Of a stretch of 64,000 nucleotides of DNA, positions 26,573 to 35,994 are shown in pieces. Every line of letters begins with the position of its first letter. Position 1 is the first letter of the stretch. This stretch comes from Peribacillus simplex NBRC 15720 = DSM 1321 (GTDB lineage: Bacteria > Bacillota > Bacilli > Bacillales > DSM-1321). A program made the translations under genes and the position numbers. The DNA is taken from the NCBI RefSeq assembly GCF_002243645.1, contig NZ_CP017704.1:721501-785500 (forward strand), written 5' to 3'. The notes under the pieces are model-generated. The model saw nothing but the letters and a program-made list of their open reading frames with translations, ran no database searches and was not told where the DNA came from.

Positions 26573-28252
26573 ATGAAATTGGAGAAAAAATGGTGGAAAG
26601 AAAGTGTTGTTTATCAAATTTATCCTCGGAGTTTCATGGATAGTAATGGGGACGGAATTGGAGATTTACGTGGCATTATTTCAAAACTTGATTATTTAAA
26701 TGAATTAGGAGTTAATGTCGTTTGGCTATCACCTGTTTTCAAATCTCCAAACGATGATAATGGCTATGATATTAGTGACTATCAAGACATTATGGATGAG
26801 TTTGGTACCCTGAATGACTGGGATGAACTTTTGGAAGGATTACATTCACGCAATATGAAATTAATGATGGATCTAGTTGTTAATCACTCATCAGATGAAC
26901 ATAAATGGTTCATTGAATCCCGATCATCAAAAGATGATCCGTACAGAGACTACTATATTTGGCGCCCCGGCAAAGATGGAAAAGAGCCAAACAATTGGAC
27001 ATCAGTATTTAGTGGTCCAGCTTGGCAATATGATAAAGAAACAGATGAATACTACCTTCATCTGTTTAGCAAAAAACAGCCTGATTTAAATTGGGCAAAC
27101 CCTACAGTAAGAAAAGAAATTCATGACATGATGATATGGTGGCTTGATAAGGGCATTGATGGTTTTCGAATGGATGTGATTAACCTCATTTCCAAAGCGG
27201 AAGGATTGCCCAGCACTCCAGGCGGAAAGCGATACGACTGGGGTGGCGATTTCTTTATGAATGGTCCTCGTGTGCATGAGTATCTACAAGAGATGAATCG
27301 TGAGGTACTTTCGAAATATGACATGATGACAGTCGGTGAATGTCCTGGGGCATCCGTTGAAGATGCCACTAAGTATGCGAATAGTGAAGGTACTGAACTA
27401 AATATGATTTTCACATTCGAACATATGGATTTAGACTCAGGACCAGGCGGAAAATGGGATGTAAGGCCTTTAAAGCTGGACGATCTTAAAGAATGCATGA
27501 CAAAATGGCAGAAAGGATTGGAAGGAAAAGGATGGAATAGCCTTTATTTAAACAACCATGATCAACCAAGAATGGTCTCTCGCTTTGGCAATGATACATC
27601 TTACCGAGTAGAATCCGCAAAAATGCTTGGAACATTCCTTCATATGATGCAGGGAACGCCTTATATTTATCAAGGTGAGGAAATAGGTATGACAAATGTT
27701 AAATTTGGTCTTGATGATTATAAGGATATTGAGATTCTGAATATGTACCGTGAAAAAGTTATAGAGGGTCAAGAGGATAAAGCTAAAGTAATGGAATCCA
27801 TTTATATTAAAGGCCGTGATAACGCTAGAACTCCTATGCAATGGGACGATAGTAAAAATGCTGGTTTTACAACAAGTACTCCTTGGTTAAAAGTAAATCC
27901 AAACTATAGAGAAATTAATGTGAAACAATCATTAGAAGACTCGAATTCTATCTTTTACTACTATCAAAAACTAATTAAGTTAAGAAAAAAATATGACGTA
28001 ATTGTGTACGGTGCATATGATCTTATTTTAAAAGAAAATGAGCAAATTTATGCGTATATACGTACTTTAGATAACGAAACATTACTTGTTATTTGCAACT
28101 TTACAGGGGAAGCAGCCTACTTTGAATTACCAGAACACATTAGCTGTGAAGCTAGCCAACTGCTAATCAATAACTACGCGGATCAAAACAGTGATGAAAT
28201 TTCTTCTAATACATTAAAACCTTATGAAGCGCGCGTTTATCTCTCGAAGTAA
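26573..28252 (+). CDS. GH13 alpha-glucosidase (oligo-1,6-glucosidase type)
   Basis: A 559-residue cytoplasmic glycoside hydrolase, the usual length for MalL/oligo-1,6-glucosidase. The start WWKESVVYQIYPRSFMDSNG is diagnostic. The catalytic nucleophile Asp is in GFRMDVINLISK, the acid/base Glu in MTVGECPG and the third Asp in LYLNNHDQPR. The residues after the nucleophile (VIN) favour alpha-1,6 or mixed specificity over strict alpha-1,4. The ATG at 26573 fits family alignments and has AAAGGA just upstream, though spacing is short; an ATG at 26534 is an alternative. It would hydrolyse the imported glucoside, feeding glucose to glucokinase. Confidence 0.93.
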   Translation: MKLEKKWWKESVVYQIYPRSFMDSNGDGIGDLRGIISKLDYLNELGVNVVWLSPVFKSPNDDNGYDISDYQDIMDEFGTLNDWDELLEGLHSRNMKLMMDLVVNHSSDEHKWFIESRSSKDDPYRDYYIWRPGKDGKEPNNWTSVFSGPAWQYDKETDEYYLHLFSKKQPDLNWANPTVRKEIHDMMIWWLDKGIDGFRMDVINLISKAEGLPSTPGGKRYDWGGDFFMNGPRVHEYLQEMNREVLSKYDMMTVGECPGASVEDATKYANSEGTELNMIFTFEHMDLDSGPGGKWDVRPLKLDDLKECMTKWQKGLEGKGWNSLYLNNHDQPRMVSRFGNDTSYRVESAKMLGTFLHMMQGTPYIYQGEEIGMTNVKFGLDDYKDIEILNMYREKVIEGQEDKAKVMESIYIKGRDNARTPMQWDDSKNAGFTTSTPWLKVNPNYREINVKQSLEDSNSIFYYYQKLIKLRKKYDVIVYGAYDLILKENEQIYAYIRTLDNETLLVICNFTGEAAYFELPEHISCEASQLLINNYADQNSDEISSNTLKPYEARVYLSK

Positions 28253-28441
28253 CGAAAAAAAGTAACCTCGATCGTTTTTGACTTTATGCAGAGTTCACCT
28301 TTTGATGAACCTATTCTTTTTAAGCATATGCATCGTAAGGTTCGTGTGCGAGGACTTACAATTATTATTCTAAAACTAGATATACGGATACTTTCAGATT
28401 AAAAAGGCATGTGTATAGGAATAAAAAATAACTTTATATCC
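28253..28441. other. Intergenic stretch
   Basis: Nothing recognisable before the terminator at 28442. Confidence 0.4.
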
Positions 28442-28470
28442 GAAAAACTTACCCATTAGGTAAGTTTTTC
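28442..28470 (+). terminator. Terminator of the glucoside operon
   Basis: GAAAAACTTACC pairs with GGTAAGTTTTTC around a 5-base loop, followed by CTTTTTTT. It lies about 190 bp after the GH13 gene. Confidence 0.75.
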
Positions 28471-28642
28471 CTTTTTTTCGTTTTAAATTACCGATAACAA
28501 TACTAGTGAATTTAAATGGGTTATTATAATTCATGTTTTTTGCCTTAACCATGTGGATACAATAATCCTAGACTTTGCGGTTATTTTAACTCTTCTATTT
28601 CATTCTTTAAAAAGTTCAACATCTTTTTCCCTCCTACAAATA

Positions 28643-28667
28643 AAAGCACCCCATTTAATGGATGCTT
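28643..28667 (-). terminator. Terminator overlapping the end of the orphan gene
   Basis: AAGCATCC pairs with GGGTGCTT (one mismatch) and is followed on the minus strand by TTTAT. The stop codon of the 28655-29419 gene lies within the stem. Confidence 0.5.
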
Positions 28668-29419
28668 AGATTTCCTTTCTTTCGTAATCTTATTTCAAAT
28701 TTATCACTGAAAAATTCATTGGCATTAAATATAGTACTAATGTCTGAAATATCGCCTACGTTCACAATTAAAGCTTCATCAACTTCTTGATCTGTGAGAA
28801 CTATGCGATATTCATATTGATTTTCAAAGTATTTATCTTTCCAAAAATAAATATCTGTCCCTTGATTTTTATAAGATCTCATCCTAGCTGTGGAATTGAT
28901 GTTATAATCATCATATTTTACCAACCCACCTCTGTAAGCATACCTTTTTTCATTGAGTGTTTTAGTAAGTCTGTCAATAAATTGCGATGGGGTAACAAAA
29001 ATTAATCTATCTCCGAACTCGCTGATCATTTTATCGATTTGTTCTTTAGGTAAATCAAATTTGGTATAGTAATACTTTTCATCCTCCATAACCACTTTTA
29101 ACATATCGCCGACAATAGCAAACATACAATATAATGGTCTTTTTTCATTTATATTTTTTCTGAAATTCATCTTTTTAGTTCGACCTGACATTATTAATTC
29201 ATGGGTATCTTGAGTAAAGAAATTCATTGTTAATTCCGTAAAAACATGTGCAGCTTCAAATTTGTCTCCTACACCTTTTTCTCCCGAAGCGCTCTCCATA
29301 TCAATATACTTTTTGAAATTGTTCATATATAAATCTCCAGACAAGAAACTTTCAACAAAAGGTGTGAACTTTATAAATCCAAAAACTTGACCTTTAAATC
29401 CTACGTCTGAAATTTTCAT
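28655..29419 (-). CDS. Conserved-looking protein of unknown function
   Basis: A 254-residue soluble protein with no signal or TM segment. The N-terminal part reads VFGFIKFTPFVESFLSGDLY, then MNNFKKYIDME and GVGDKFEAAHVF. This pattern (a phrase for a displayed small length, an aromatic-rich strand, then GDKxEA) recalls widespread uncharacterised proteins found in accessory regions and near prophages, but I cannot name the family. Two ATGs are possible: 29419 is 11 bases from AGGAGG and 29428 only 2 bases, so 29419 is preferred. It is isolated, flanked by its own terminator and by a truncated transporter gene, which fits an acquired accessory gene. Confidence 0.65.
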   Translation of the reverse strand: MKISDVGFKGQVFGFIKFTPFVESFLSGDLYMNNFKKYIDMESASGEKGVGDKFEAAHVFTELTMNFFTQDTHELIMSGRTKKMNFRKNINEKRPLYCMFAIVGDMLKVVMEDEKYYYTKFDLPKEQIDKMISEFGDRLIFVTPSQFIDRLTKTLNEKRYAYRGGLVKYDDYNINSTARMRSYKNQGTDIYFWKDKYFENQYEYRIVLTDQEVDEALIVNVGDISDISTIFNANEFFSDKFEIRLRKKGNLSIH

Positions 29420-29428
29420 ACTCTTCAT

Positions 29429-29657
29429 TCCCTCCTATTTGACTACTAAATTCGACAAAAGGGACTATTCACCGGTATTTATTCAATCTAATCTATTCAC
29501 AAGACTATTAAGGAACGTTAACTGTTAGTGAACATGTAAGAATGTATGCCTAGTTTACAAAGAATATACACGCTTACCTAAAGGAAGAAAAATCTCACTG
29601 AGACGTGTCAGTACTATGCATAACAGCTCAGTATGGTTTAGCAATTGGTTATTTTAA
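29429..29657. other. Intergenic stretch
   Basis: No gene, hairpin or repeat recognised. Confidence 0.4.
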
Positions 29658-30122
29658 ACAAGTATATGTTTTTTTATTATTATTCTAGCCTTTGGCTCTG
29701 CATTATCCTGGGGACTAGGTACGGTTTTTATTAAGAAAACAAGTGATCGTGTTGACTCCATTTGGATGGTTACATTACAACTTATTATGGGAGGTCTTTT
29801 TTTATTAATAGTAGGTACAAGTGTCGAAAGCTGGTCAAATATCCAATGGGAAATGCCGTTTATAATAAATTTACTCTTCATCTCTTTCTTTGTAATTGCA
29901 TTTGGGTGGCTTGCATTCTTTACACTTGTAAATTCAGGAGACGCGAGCAAAGTTGGTTCTTTTACGTTTCTCATCCCACTTATCGCTATCCTTTTCAGTT
30001 CTTTTTTGTTGCATGAAAATATTGCACTAAATTTATTAGTTGGTCTTTTGCTTATTTTGATTAGTATTTTGTTTGTAAACATCAAGCTAAAATCACAGAC
30101 TATACCCGAATCAAATCTCTAA
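29658..30122 (+). pseudogene. EamA/DMT-family transporter, 5'-truncated
   Basis: The C-terminal half of a ten-TM drug/metabolite transporter. In one open frame from 29658 it reads IIILAFGSALSWGLGTVFIK, the start of the second EamA repeat, and goes on through five TM segments ending in FVNIKLKSQ. The first EamA repeat is missing: a stop lies at 29655-29657 and no transporter-like coding precedes it. About 155 codons remain of about 300. A start inside the fragment (ATG 29766) would make only four TM segments. Confidence 0.8.
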
Positions 30123-30166
30123 AATAAAGGGTGTTTTCGAAAAGATTATGGCTAATAAATAAATAT

Positions 30167-30193
30167 AAAAGGCGTACATCGTGTACGCCTTTT
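30167..30193. terminator. Bidirectional terminator
   Basis: A perfect 12-bp stem AAAAGGCGTACA/TGTACGCCTTTT with a 3-base loop lies between the truncated transporter (+) and the leftward SDR gene (-). Confidence 0.8.
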
Positions 30194-30229
30194 GTTATTT
30201 ATTCATTTTCTGAACCAGCGAATAAAAAC

Positions 30230-30973
30230 TTATACTGCCGTATAACCGCCGTCTACAATAAGGCTTGTGCCTGTAACAAAAGATGCATCGTCACTTGCAA
30301 GGAAGAGAACAGCTTTCGCCACTTCTTCCGCTCTTCCTAAACGGCCGATTGGATGTAAATCGATCAAACCTTGTCTTATTTCACCTTGTGCTTCCGCAAT
30401 AAGTGGTGTATCAATATATCCTGGGCAAACTGCATTGACACGAATGCCATCTTTGGCATAAGTCGAACCTAACGTTTGTGTTAATAGTTTGACCCCGCCT
30501 TTCGCAGCAGAATAGGCTGTTACCCCCGGTTTCCCTGCATGACTATGGATGGAGCCTGTATTGACAATGGCGCCGCCAGTAGATTGTTTTTGCATTTGCT
30601 CTATCGCATATTTATCGGATAGGAAGACACCGGATAAATTAATATCAATTGTTTTTTGCCATTGTTCATAGCTTAACTCATGGATGTTTCCGTCTCTTGC
30701 AATCCCTGCGTTTGCGAACATGATATCCAGTTTTCCATATTTGTTAACCGTCTCTTCGATCATATTCTTTACGTCATTTTCATTCGTCACGTCAGTTTTA
30801 ACAAAAAGAGTATCATACCCTTTTCCATTTAACTCATCTGATACAGCTTGTCCATGATCAGCAAAATCGGCAATGACCACCTTTGCTCCTTCTTCTGCAA
30901 ATAATTGAGCCGTACTTGCACCAATTCCGCTTGCTCCCCCTGTTACGATCGCCACTTTATTTTCCAATCTCAT
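30230..30973 (-). CDS. Short-chain dehydrogenase/reductase
   Basis: A 247-residue classical SDR. The cofactor motif TGGASGIG is at residues 11-18, NAG near 88, the catalytic Ser near 140 (NTGSIHSH), and Tyr/Lys in AYSAAKGGV near 153. The proline motif VCPGYIDTP and C-terminal VDGGYTAV are standard. Asp at the end of the second beta strand (IADF) favours NAD(H). It follows a second SDR by 53 bp in the same direction, so the two are probably one transcription unit. The substrate is unknown. Confidence 0.9.
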   Translation of the reverse strand: MRLENKVAIVTGGASGIGASTAQLFAEEGAKVVIADFADHGQAVSDELNGKGYDTLFVKTDVTNENDVKNMIEETVNKYGKLDIMFANAGIARDGNIHELSYEQWQKTIDINLSGVFLSDKYAIEQMQKQSTGGAIVNTGSIHSHAGKPGVTAYSAAKGGVKLLTQTLGSTYAKDGIRVNAVCPGYIDTPLIAEAQGEIRQGLIDLHPIGRLGRAEEVAKAVLFLASDDASFVTGTSLIVDGGYTAV

Positions 30974-31026
30974 ATTTAAACACTCCTTGGTTTTAGTTTT
31001 TTATATCCGCTAGAATAGTAGGCATT

Positions 31027-31779
31027 TTAGCGAGCAGTTGCTCCGCCATCTATCACAAATTCGGTACCCGTCGTATAGGAAGATTCGTCCGAGGCAATGA
31101 AAAGCACTGTATTCGCCACATTGTTGACGCTGCCCAGATGTCCCAACGGGAATTCTTTACCCAATTCATCTTTTGAACTGCCCGTTTGTTCAGATGCATA
31201 GTCCGCCATCCCGGTATCGATATATCCTGGATGAATCGAGTTTACACGGACCCCTTTTGAAGCATACTCGATAGCAGCATCTTTAGTCATTGTCCGGACC
31301 GCTCCCTTGCTTGCACCGTATAAAACATGACCAGGGGCTCCAATCAAGCCTGCTATGGAAGAAGCGTTTATGACTGAACCTTTATTTTGTTTCGCCATCA
31401 GTGGCATAATATGCTTCATTCCCAGGAATACGCCGGTCACGTTTATCGACATGAGACGATTCCACTCCTCCAGTTCAATCTCCGCAACCGGTTTAATGAT
31501 ATAAATACCCGCATTGTTGAACAGAACATCCACCTTATCAAAAGTATCGATCGTTTCCTTTGCAACCTTTTTCCAATCTTCTTCATTGCTGACATCATGA
31601 CGGATGAACAGGGCCTCCCCGCCGATTGCCTGAATGTCTTTCACAGCTTGATCACCGGATTCCTGGTTTATGTCTGTGATGACGATTTTTGCTCCCTCCC
31701 TAGCAAATAGCAAAGCTGTTTCTTTCCCGATTCCAGTACCCCCGCCTGTAATGATTGCCACTTTGTTTTCAAGTCTCAT
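31027..31779 (-). CDS. Short-chain dehydrogenase/reductase (cyclopentanol/glucose dehydrogenase-like)
   Basis: A 250-residue classical SDR with TGGGTGIG at the N-terminus, NNAG near 88, catalytic Ser in NASSIAG and Tyr/Lys in LYGASKGAV. The acidic residue in ITDIN at the end of the second strand indicates NAD(H). It is the first gene of a two-gene unit with the SDR at 30230, to which it is only moderately similar. A GAF-LuxR regulator diverges 268 bp away and may control both. Confidence 0.9.
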   Translation of the reverse strand: MRLENKVAIITGGGTGIGKETALLFAREGAKIVITDINQESGDQAVKDIQAIGGEALFIRHDVSNEEDWKKVAKETIDTFDKVDVLFNNAGIYIIKPVAEIELEEWNRLMSINVTGVFLGMKHIMPLMAKQNKGSVINASSIAGLIGAPGHVLYGASKGAVRTMTKDAAIEYASKGVRVNSIHPGYIDTGMADYASEQTGSSKDELGKEFPLGHLGSVNNVANTVLFIASDESSYTTGTEFVIDGGATAR

Positions 31780-32047
31780 GATTTCATCAGATCTCCTTTA
31801 CTTATTTTACTGATACTGCCAACCTTAGAGGTTCTCACTAGACAAGTATTCCTATACAAGTAAATAAAGCTGACTTTAACAATTGTCCACCCCTTTAAAT
31901 GGAATGCCGCTAAAAAAGCTTCATTGTCTGTCTATGCCTTTATTTTACTCCTCGTAATTTGAAATACTATCCTATAATATGCTGTATAATAATTGGGTAA
32001 GTATCCCCCTTATATAGGGTTATTTTGTTTAAGGAGAAGAGACTCGT

Positions 32048-33187
32048 ATGACCCAGCACTCTCATGCTTATGAAGAGATATCGTTTCAGCAATTCATCTT
32101 ATTCATAAAAAGCCATAACAAACAGATTGAAGAAAATATCAATATTTATTTAAATCTAGAGCCCCTTATATTAGAAAATGAACGGAAGGTGATACAAACA
32201 TTACTGGAATCATTTCTACTATTTTTATCCGCTCCAAAAATCGAAGACATAAATGAAACGTACGATAAGTATCTGGAAACTTGGCTTCAATCACATTTAC
32301 CCATTTTAAATGTGAACCATTTCAGCATGTTCCGATTAATCTTTGAAAAGTCCATCGTTACCTTAATGGCCAACCTGAAACATGCCCATACCATTTCCAT
32401 TCTAATGTTCTTATTATCCATTTTCTCTCATCTCATCCATAGCTATAACAAATGGATGGATGTCGAACCAATGCAACTTTCAAAAACCCACGAAGAAAAT
32501 GCTGAACTTAAAAGGCTGCAACTATTAGACCAGTTGGATGAGCTTCTAATTAACTCATCAGGAATTAAGGATTTTGCTCATATCCTAAAAAAATGTGAAG
32601 AGTTCTTTCACTATAAAAGATGTGTTTTTTATGCTTATATTCCTTGGTCCAATCAATTTTATGGCACCATTGGATTGGAGCTGCCTAAGGTTCAAAGCAT
32701 GAGAGGACAACTCAGCTTGAAGCAATCCTTTGTTTTCAATTCAAAAAAGCCTGTATTTTTAAAGAATCCCAATCATTATATTAAAAAGGAACATATAGCC
32801 TTGTTTAATCTTTCATCTGTTATATTTGTGCCGATTGTTCATGACCAGCAAGTTTTTGGCTGGCTGACCTTTGATCAATTAGGAGAGGAATTCGATTATT
32901 CAAAAGATGAACTAACTTTACTTGAACAGGTCGGAAAACGGTTAGGCTTATATTTATCAAGAAAGGATGATGAGGTATCCATTGATATAGATCTACAATT
33001 GACGGAACGGGAATCCATGGTTTTAAATTTGCTGGCGGAGGGGTTTAACAATAAAAAGATGGCCGAATTATTGCAATTAAGCGAGCATACTATAAGGGAT
33101 TATATAAGCAGTTTAATGACAAAGTTTAAAGCCAAGAACCGTACACAAGTCGTAGTCTATGGATTTCGTTTTGGTCTATTAAAGTAA
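32048..33187 (+). CDS. GAF-LuxR transcriptional regulator
   Basis: A 379-residue regulator. An N-terminal helical region of about 150 residues is followed by a GAF-like domain, about residues 165-305, with SVIFVPIVHDQQVFGWLTF. A C-terminal LuxR helix-turn-helix follows from about 315, with LTERESMVLNLLAEGFNNKK and LSEHTIRDYISSLMTKFKAK. The RBS AAGGAGAAGAG lies upstream of the ATG. It diverges from the SDR pair, so control of those genes in response to a small molecule bound by the GAF domain is a fair inference. Confidence 0.85.
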   Translation: MTQHSHAYEEISFQQFILFIKSHNKQIEENINIYLNLEPLILENERKVIQTLLESFLLFLSAPKIEDINETYDKYLETWLQSHLPILNVNHFSMFRLIFEKSIVTLMANLKHAHTISILMFLLSIFSHLIHSYNKWMDVEPMQLSKTHEENAELKRLQLLDQLDELLINSSGIKDFAHILKKCEEFFHYKRCVFYAYIPWSNQFYGTIGLELPKVQSMRGQLSLKQSFVFNSKKPVFLKNPNHYIKKEHIALFNLSSVIFVPIVHDQQVFGWLTFDQLGEEFDYSKDELTLLEQVGKRLGLYLSRKDDEVSIDIDLQLTERESMVLNLLAEGFNNKKMAELLQLSEHTIRDYISSLMTKFKAKNRTQVVVYGFRFGLLK

Positions 33188-33343
33188 AATCTGATTTCCT
33201 TTAATCGTTATGTAAGTCAAAATAAATCCTTACATAGTTAGTTGTTGAATATATCATTTACAGTGGCTGCCATATCATAATCATTGGAAACGACTTTGAA
33301 GAAAGATTCTGTCATGGCAGCCTGCGATCCACTTCTGTAGGTA

Positions 33344-34483
33344 TCAATTCATGTACTCATATTTATAATCGCCTGTTTTTTTAATAGTAACGTCCACCTG
33401 AATATTACGAATGGATTCTTCATTAAGGCTAAAATCCTCTTTAGAAACTTCTTTCCATTTTTTCAAATCCTTTCTGTAGATAACTCCTTCTAAATTATAG
33501 ATGTCTATATTTTTTTTAAGAGCATATTTGTAAGTATCCCTAATTTCTTTCTCTAATGCCCTCTGTATTTTTTCTTTAAGGTGGGTTAAGGAGATGTTTT
33601 CTTCCATATCCATTACGGCACCTTCTACTTCAATTGAAATATCGAATTCGACTTCATCATTTACATTGATTGGCTTTATATTGAATTTTGGCCTCATTAG
33701 CGATATTTGAACATAGTTGTTTTTGTTGATTTTTATTCCAATCGGGGACCTTACCGTTGATTTTGTTAACCATCTCATCCCCCCAAGATGTTTATTTGCT
33801 ATCTCCCCCTTTAGCTGATTATTTTTAATAAAATAGGCCCCTGATAGTTTTACGGTGTTCTGTGTTTTTTCTTTTGCTTTCCATACCTCAGTTTTTAACG
33901 AAATCTTCGGTAGTTTTATTGTCATTCCTGTTTCATAATTTTGCGTATAAAATCTTTGGATCCGGATGGGTTCGACAAAGGATCTTAATTTATAAATATC
34001 CTTCGGATTGAAAATGCTTGTTTGCACTGATGAGCCGAATAGACTATTGACAAAGAGAATCTTTTCTAAGGAATCATCGGTTCCATATAACCAAGTTGTT
34101 TCCCTAATTTGTTGAAATCTTAAAATGGGATCATTTACGTTTACCAATCCATGTTTTAGTAAGCTTTCAGAGAAAATGATCAATTTAACATGAGCCCAAT
34201 AAATATACTGGTTTGACCTTTTATAAATGTCATTCATGGCCTCGTTCATTGTTTTCCCTCGCCCTTTGGCGACCCAAACAGGTGTTGGTTTTGGTTCCAA
34301 GCCTTCTTGTTTAGCCACACCTGCAAAAGACGTCACCTGCACATAAATGACATACTGACCATTTTGATAATCTATACCCATTGCACTTATATATTGAATA
34401 TCTTGAATATCCTTGGTATCCCAGCAGCCACTTAAAAGAGCAAGGCTCAATACAAATAGTATAATTCTAAGGATCATTTTCAT
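33344..34483 (-). CDS. Spore germination protein, GerAC/GerKC family
   Basis: A 379-residue lipoprotein of the germinant receptor C subunit family. The signal peptide ends at the lipobox LLSGCWDTKDIQD; CWD is the usual start of mature GerC proteins. The three-domain body is full length, with the C-terminal region containing EKEIRDTYKYALKKNIDIY. It is the last gene of a B-A-C operon, sharing one base (ATGA-type junction at 34483) with the A-subunit gene. It acts in the inner membrane of the dormant spore. Confidence 0.92.
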   Translation of the reverse strand: MKMILRIILFVLSLALLSGCWDTKDIQDIQYISAMGIDYQNGQYVIYVQVTSFAGVAKQEGLEPKPTPVWVAKGRGKTMNEAMNDIYKRSNQYIYWAHVKLIIFSESLLKHGLVNVNDPILRFQQIRETTWLYGTDDSLEKILFVNSLFGSSVQTSIFNPKDIYKLRSFVEPIRIQRFYTQNYETGMTIKLPKISLKTEVWKAKEKTQNTVKLSGAYFIKNNQLKGEIANKHLGGMRWLTKSTVRSPIGIKINKNNYVQISLMRPKFNIKPINVNDEVEFDISIEVEGAVMDMEENISLTHLKEKIQRALEKEIRDTYKYALKKNIDIYNLEGVIYRKDLKKWKEVSKEDFSLNEESIRNIQVDVTIKKTGDYKYEYMN

Positions 34484-35994
34484 TAGCGATTTCCTTTTGT
34501 TCTGTCCTTAGTTTTCAGCATTTCGGCTCGTTTCTTTCTAAAGAGATATGGCTTCACAAAGACACCGCCCCCTAGAAGATCTTTCAAGGATAGTGGTGAT
34601 ATAGGCGCTAAGTAGGGTAAACCATAAATCTGCAGCCTTGATAAATAAAGGACAATAGAGAATACACCGAGAAAGAATCCGAATAAACCTAAAACAGAAG
34701 AGAGAAATAATACAAAAAACCTGGCCATGCTTACAATTCCACCTAAAGATTGATTGATTAATGTATAGGTGGCTACCGCAGTAGTACCTGCCACCACCAA
34801 CATCGTCGGGGATGTAATCCCGCCCCTAATTGCCGCATCACCTATAATTAATCCACCCACAACAGCCAGTGATTGACCGATTGCTTTTGGGAGTGTGATC
34901 CCTGCCTCCCGAAACAACTCAAATAAACCCAAAATCAAGAAAGCCTCTTGTTGAGGTGATATAGGCAACCCAAATCTAGATACGGTTATCGTCGCCAAAA
35001 ATGGAAAGGGGAGCTGGTCTAATTGAAATGATATTAGTGCTATATAAAAACCTGGCAGAAATATTGATACCACCAGTCCGATAATGCGAAAGAAATATTC
35101 GAAATTTGTATAGTAAGATGGAGTATGACGATCTTCCGCGGCTTTTAACAAGAGTGTAATATTACCTGGCCCAATTAAGACTGTTGGTGACCCATCCACT
35201 AAAATGGCAAAGCGCCCATTATTTAAACTGGCTACAGCATAATCCGGCCTCCCTGTATAATCAAATAACGGGATCAGGTTGAACTTACTGCCTGATAAAA
35301 ATTCTTCAAGTTCAGTAGTTCCCAACAAGATATCTGTGTTTATTGAGGAGATTTTCCTTTTTACTTTTTCAATGGTTTCTGGATTTACAACATCCTTCAC
35401 ATATAATAAATTGATTTTTGTCTTGCTCCTTTTGCCAATGGTAAATGCTTGATTTTCGAGTGATGCAGTTTTATATCTTTTTCTGATCAACCCTAAATTA
35501 ACAGAGATATCTTCAATAAATCCATCACGTGGACCTCGGATGGAAATTTCACTACTTGTTTCCTCGGGACTTCGATTCGGGATGCTTGGTAGGGAAAACA
35601 TGAATAATAATTCCAATTCTTCAAATAGCATCAGGACCATCCCGGAAAATACGTTTTCCTCCACATTTTCTTTTAAAGTGGAGGAAGGGAAAACCCTACT
35701 GACTTTAAATTCGTCTTGCGGATCCTCTATAACCTCTTCTTCCTTCAGTTTAGAATTTATGAATACACTACCTTCAAGCCGTGCTACTGATTCCCACAAC
35801 TTTTTGACATCGACCAACACCTCTGAATAAATCAAAGTGCAAATAAGGGGCGGATCGGTTTTCCCTTCAGATGTAATGGTATGCTTTTTGAATTTTACAT
35901 CCGAGCTCATTCCGAATAATTCATTGAAATACTCCGTCTTTAGTTGGATCTCCGAAGAACTCCCCTTATTTACCTTGTTCAATAGAGGCTCCAT
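34483..35994 (-). CDS. Spore germination protein, GerAA/GerKA family
   Basis: A 503-residue A subunit. The soluble N-terminal half (residues 1-280) includes the family marks ISIRGPRDGFIEDISVNLGL and AILVDGSPTVLIGP. About five TM segments follow, in the region YFFRIIGLVVSIFLPGFYIA to LSRLQIYGLPYLAPISP. Its start overlaps the end of the permease-like B subunit gene by 29 bp. With the B and C subunits it forms a nutrient-sensing receptor in the spore inner membrane. The germinant cannot be predicted. Confidence 0.95.
   Translation of the reverse strand: MEPLLNKVNKGSSSEIQLKTEYFNELFGMSSDVKFKKHTITSEGKTDPPLICTLIYSEVLVDVKKLWESVARLEGSVFINSKLKEEEVIEDPQDEFKVSRVFPSSTLKENVEENVFSGMVLMLFEELELLFMFSLPSIPNRSPEETSSEISIRGPRDGFIEDISVNLGLIRKRYKTASLENQAFTIGKRSKTKINLLYVKDVVNPETIEKVKRKISSINTDILLGTTELEEFLSGSKFNLIPLFDYTGRPDYAVASLNNGRFAILVDGSPTVLIGPGNITLLLKAAEDRHTPSYYTNFEYFFRIIGLVVSIFLPGFYIALISFQLDQLPFPFLATITVSRFGLPISPQQEAFLILGLFELFREAGITLPKAIGQSLAVVGGLIIGDAAIRGGITSPTMLVVAGTTAVATYTLINQSLGGIVSMARFFVLFLSSVLGLFGFFLGVFSIVLYLSRLQIYGLPYLAPISPLSLKDLLGGGVFVKPYLFRKKRAEMLKTKDRTKGNR

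Noticed and set aside
29654..30085. 143-codon open frame on the minus strand
   Set aside because: It lies antisense to the clearly coding EamA transporter fragment.
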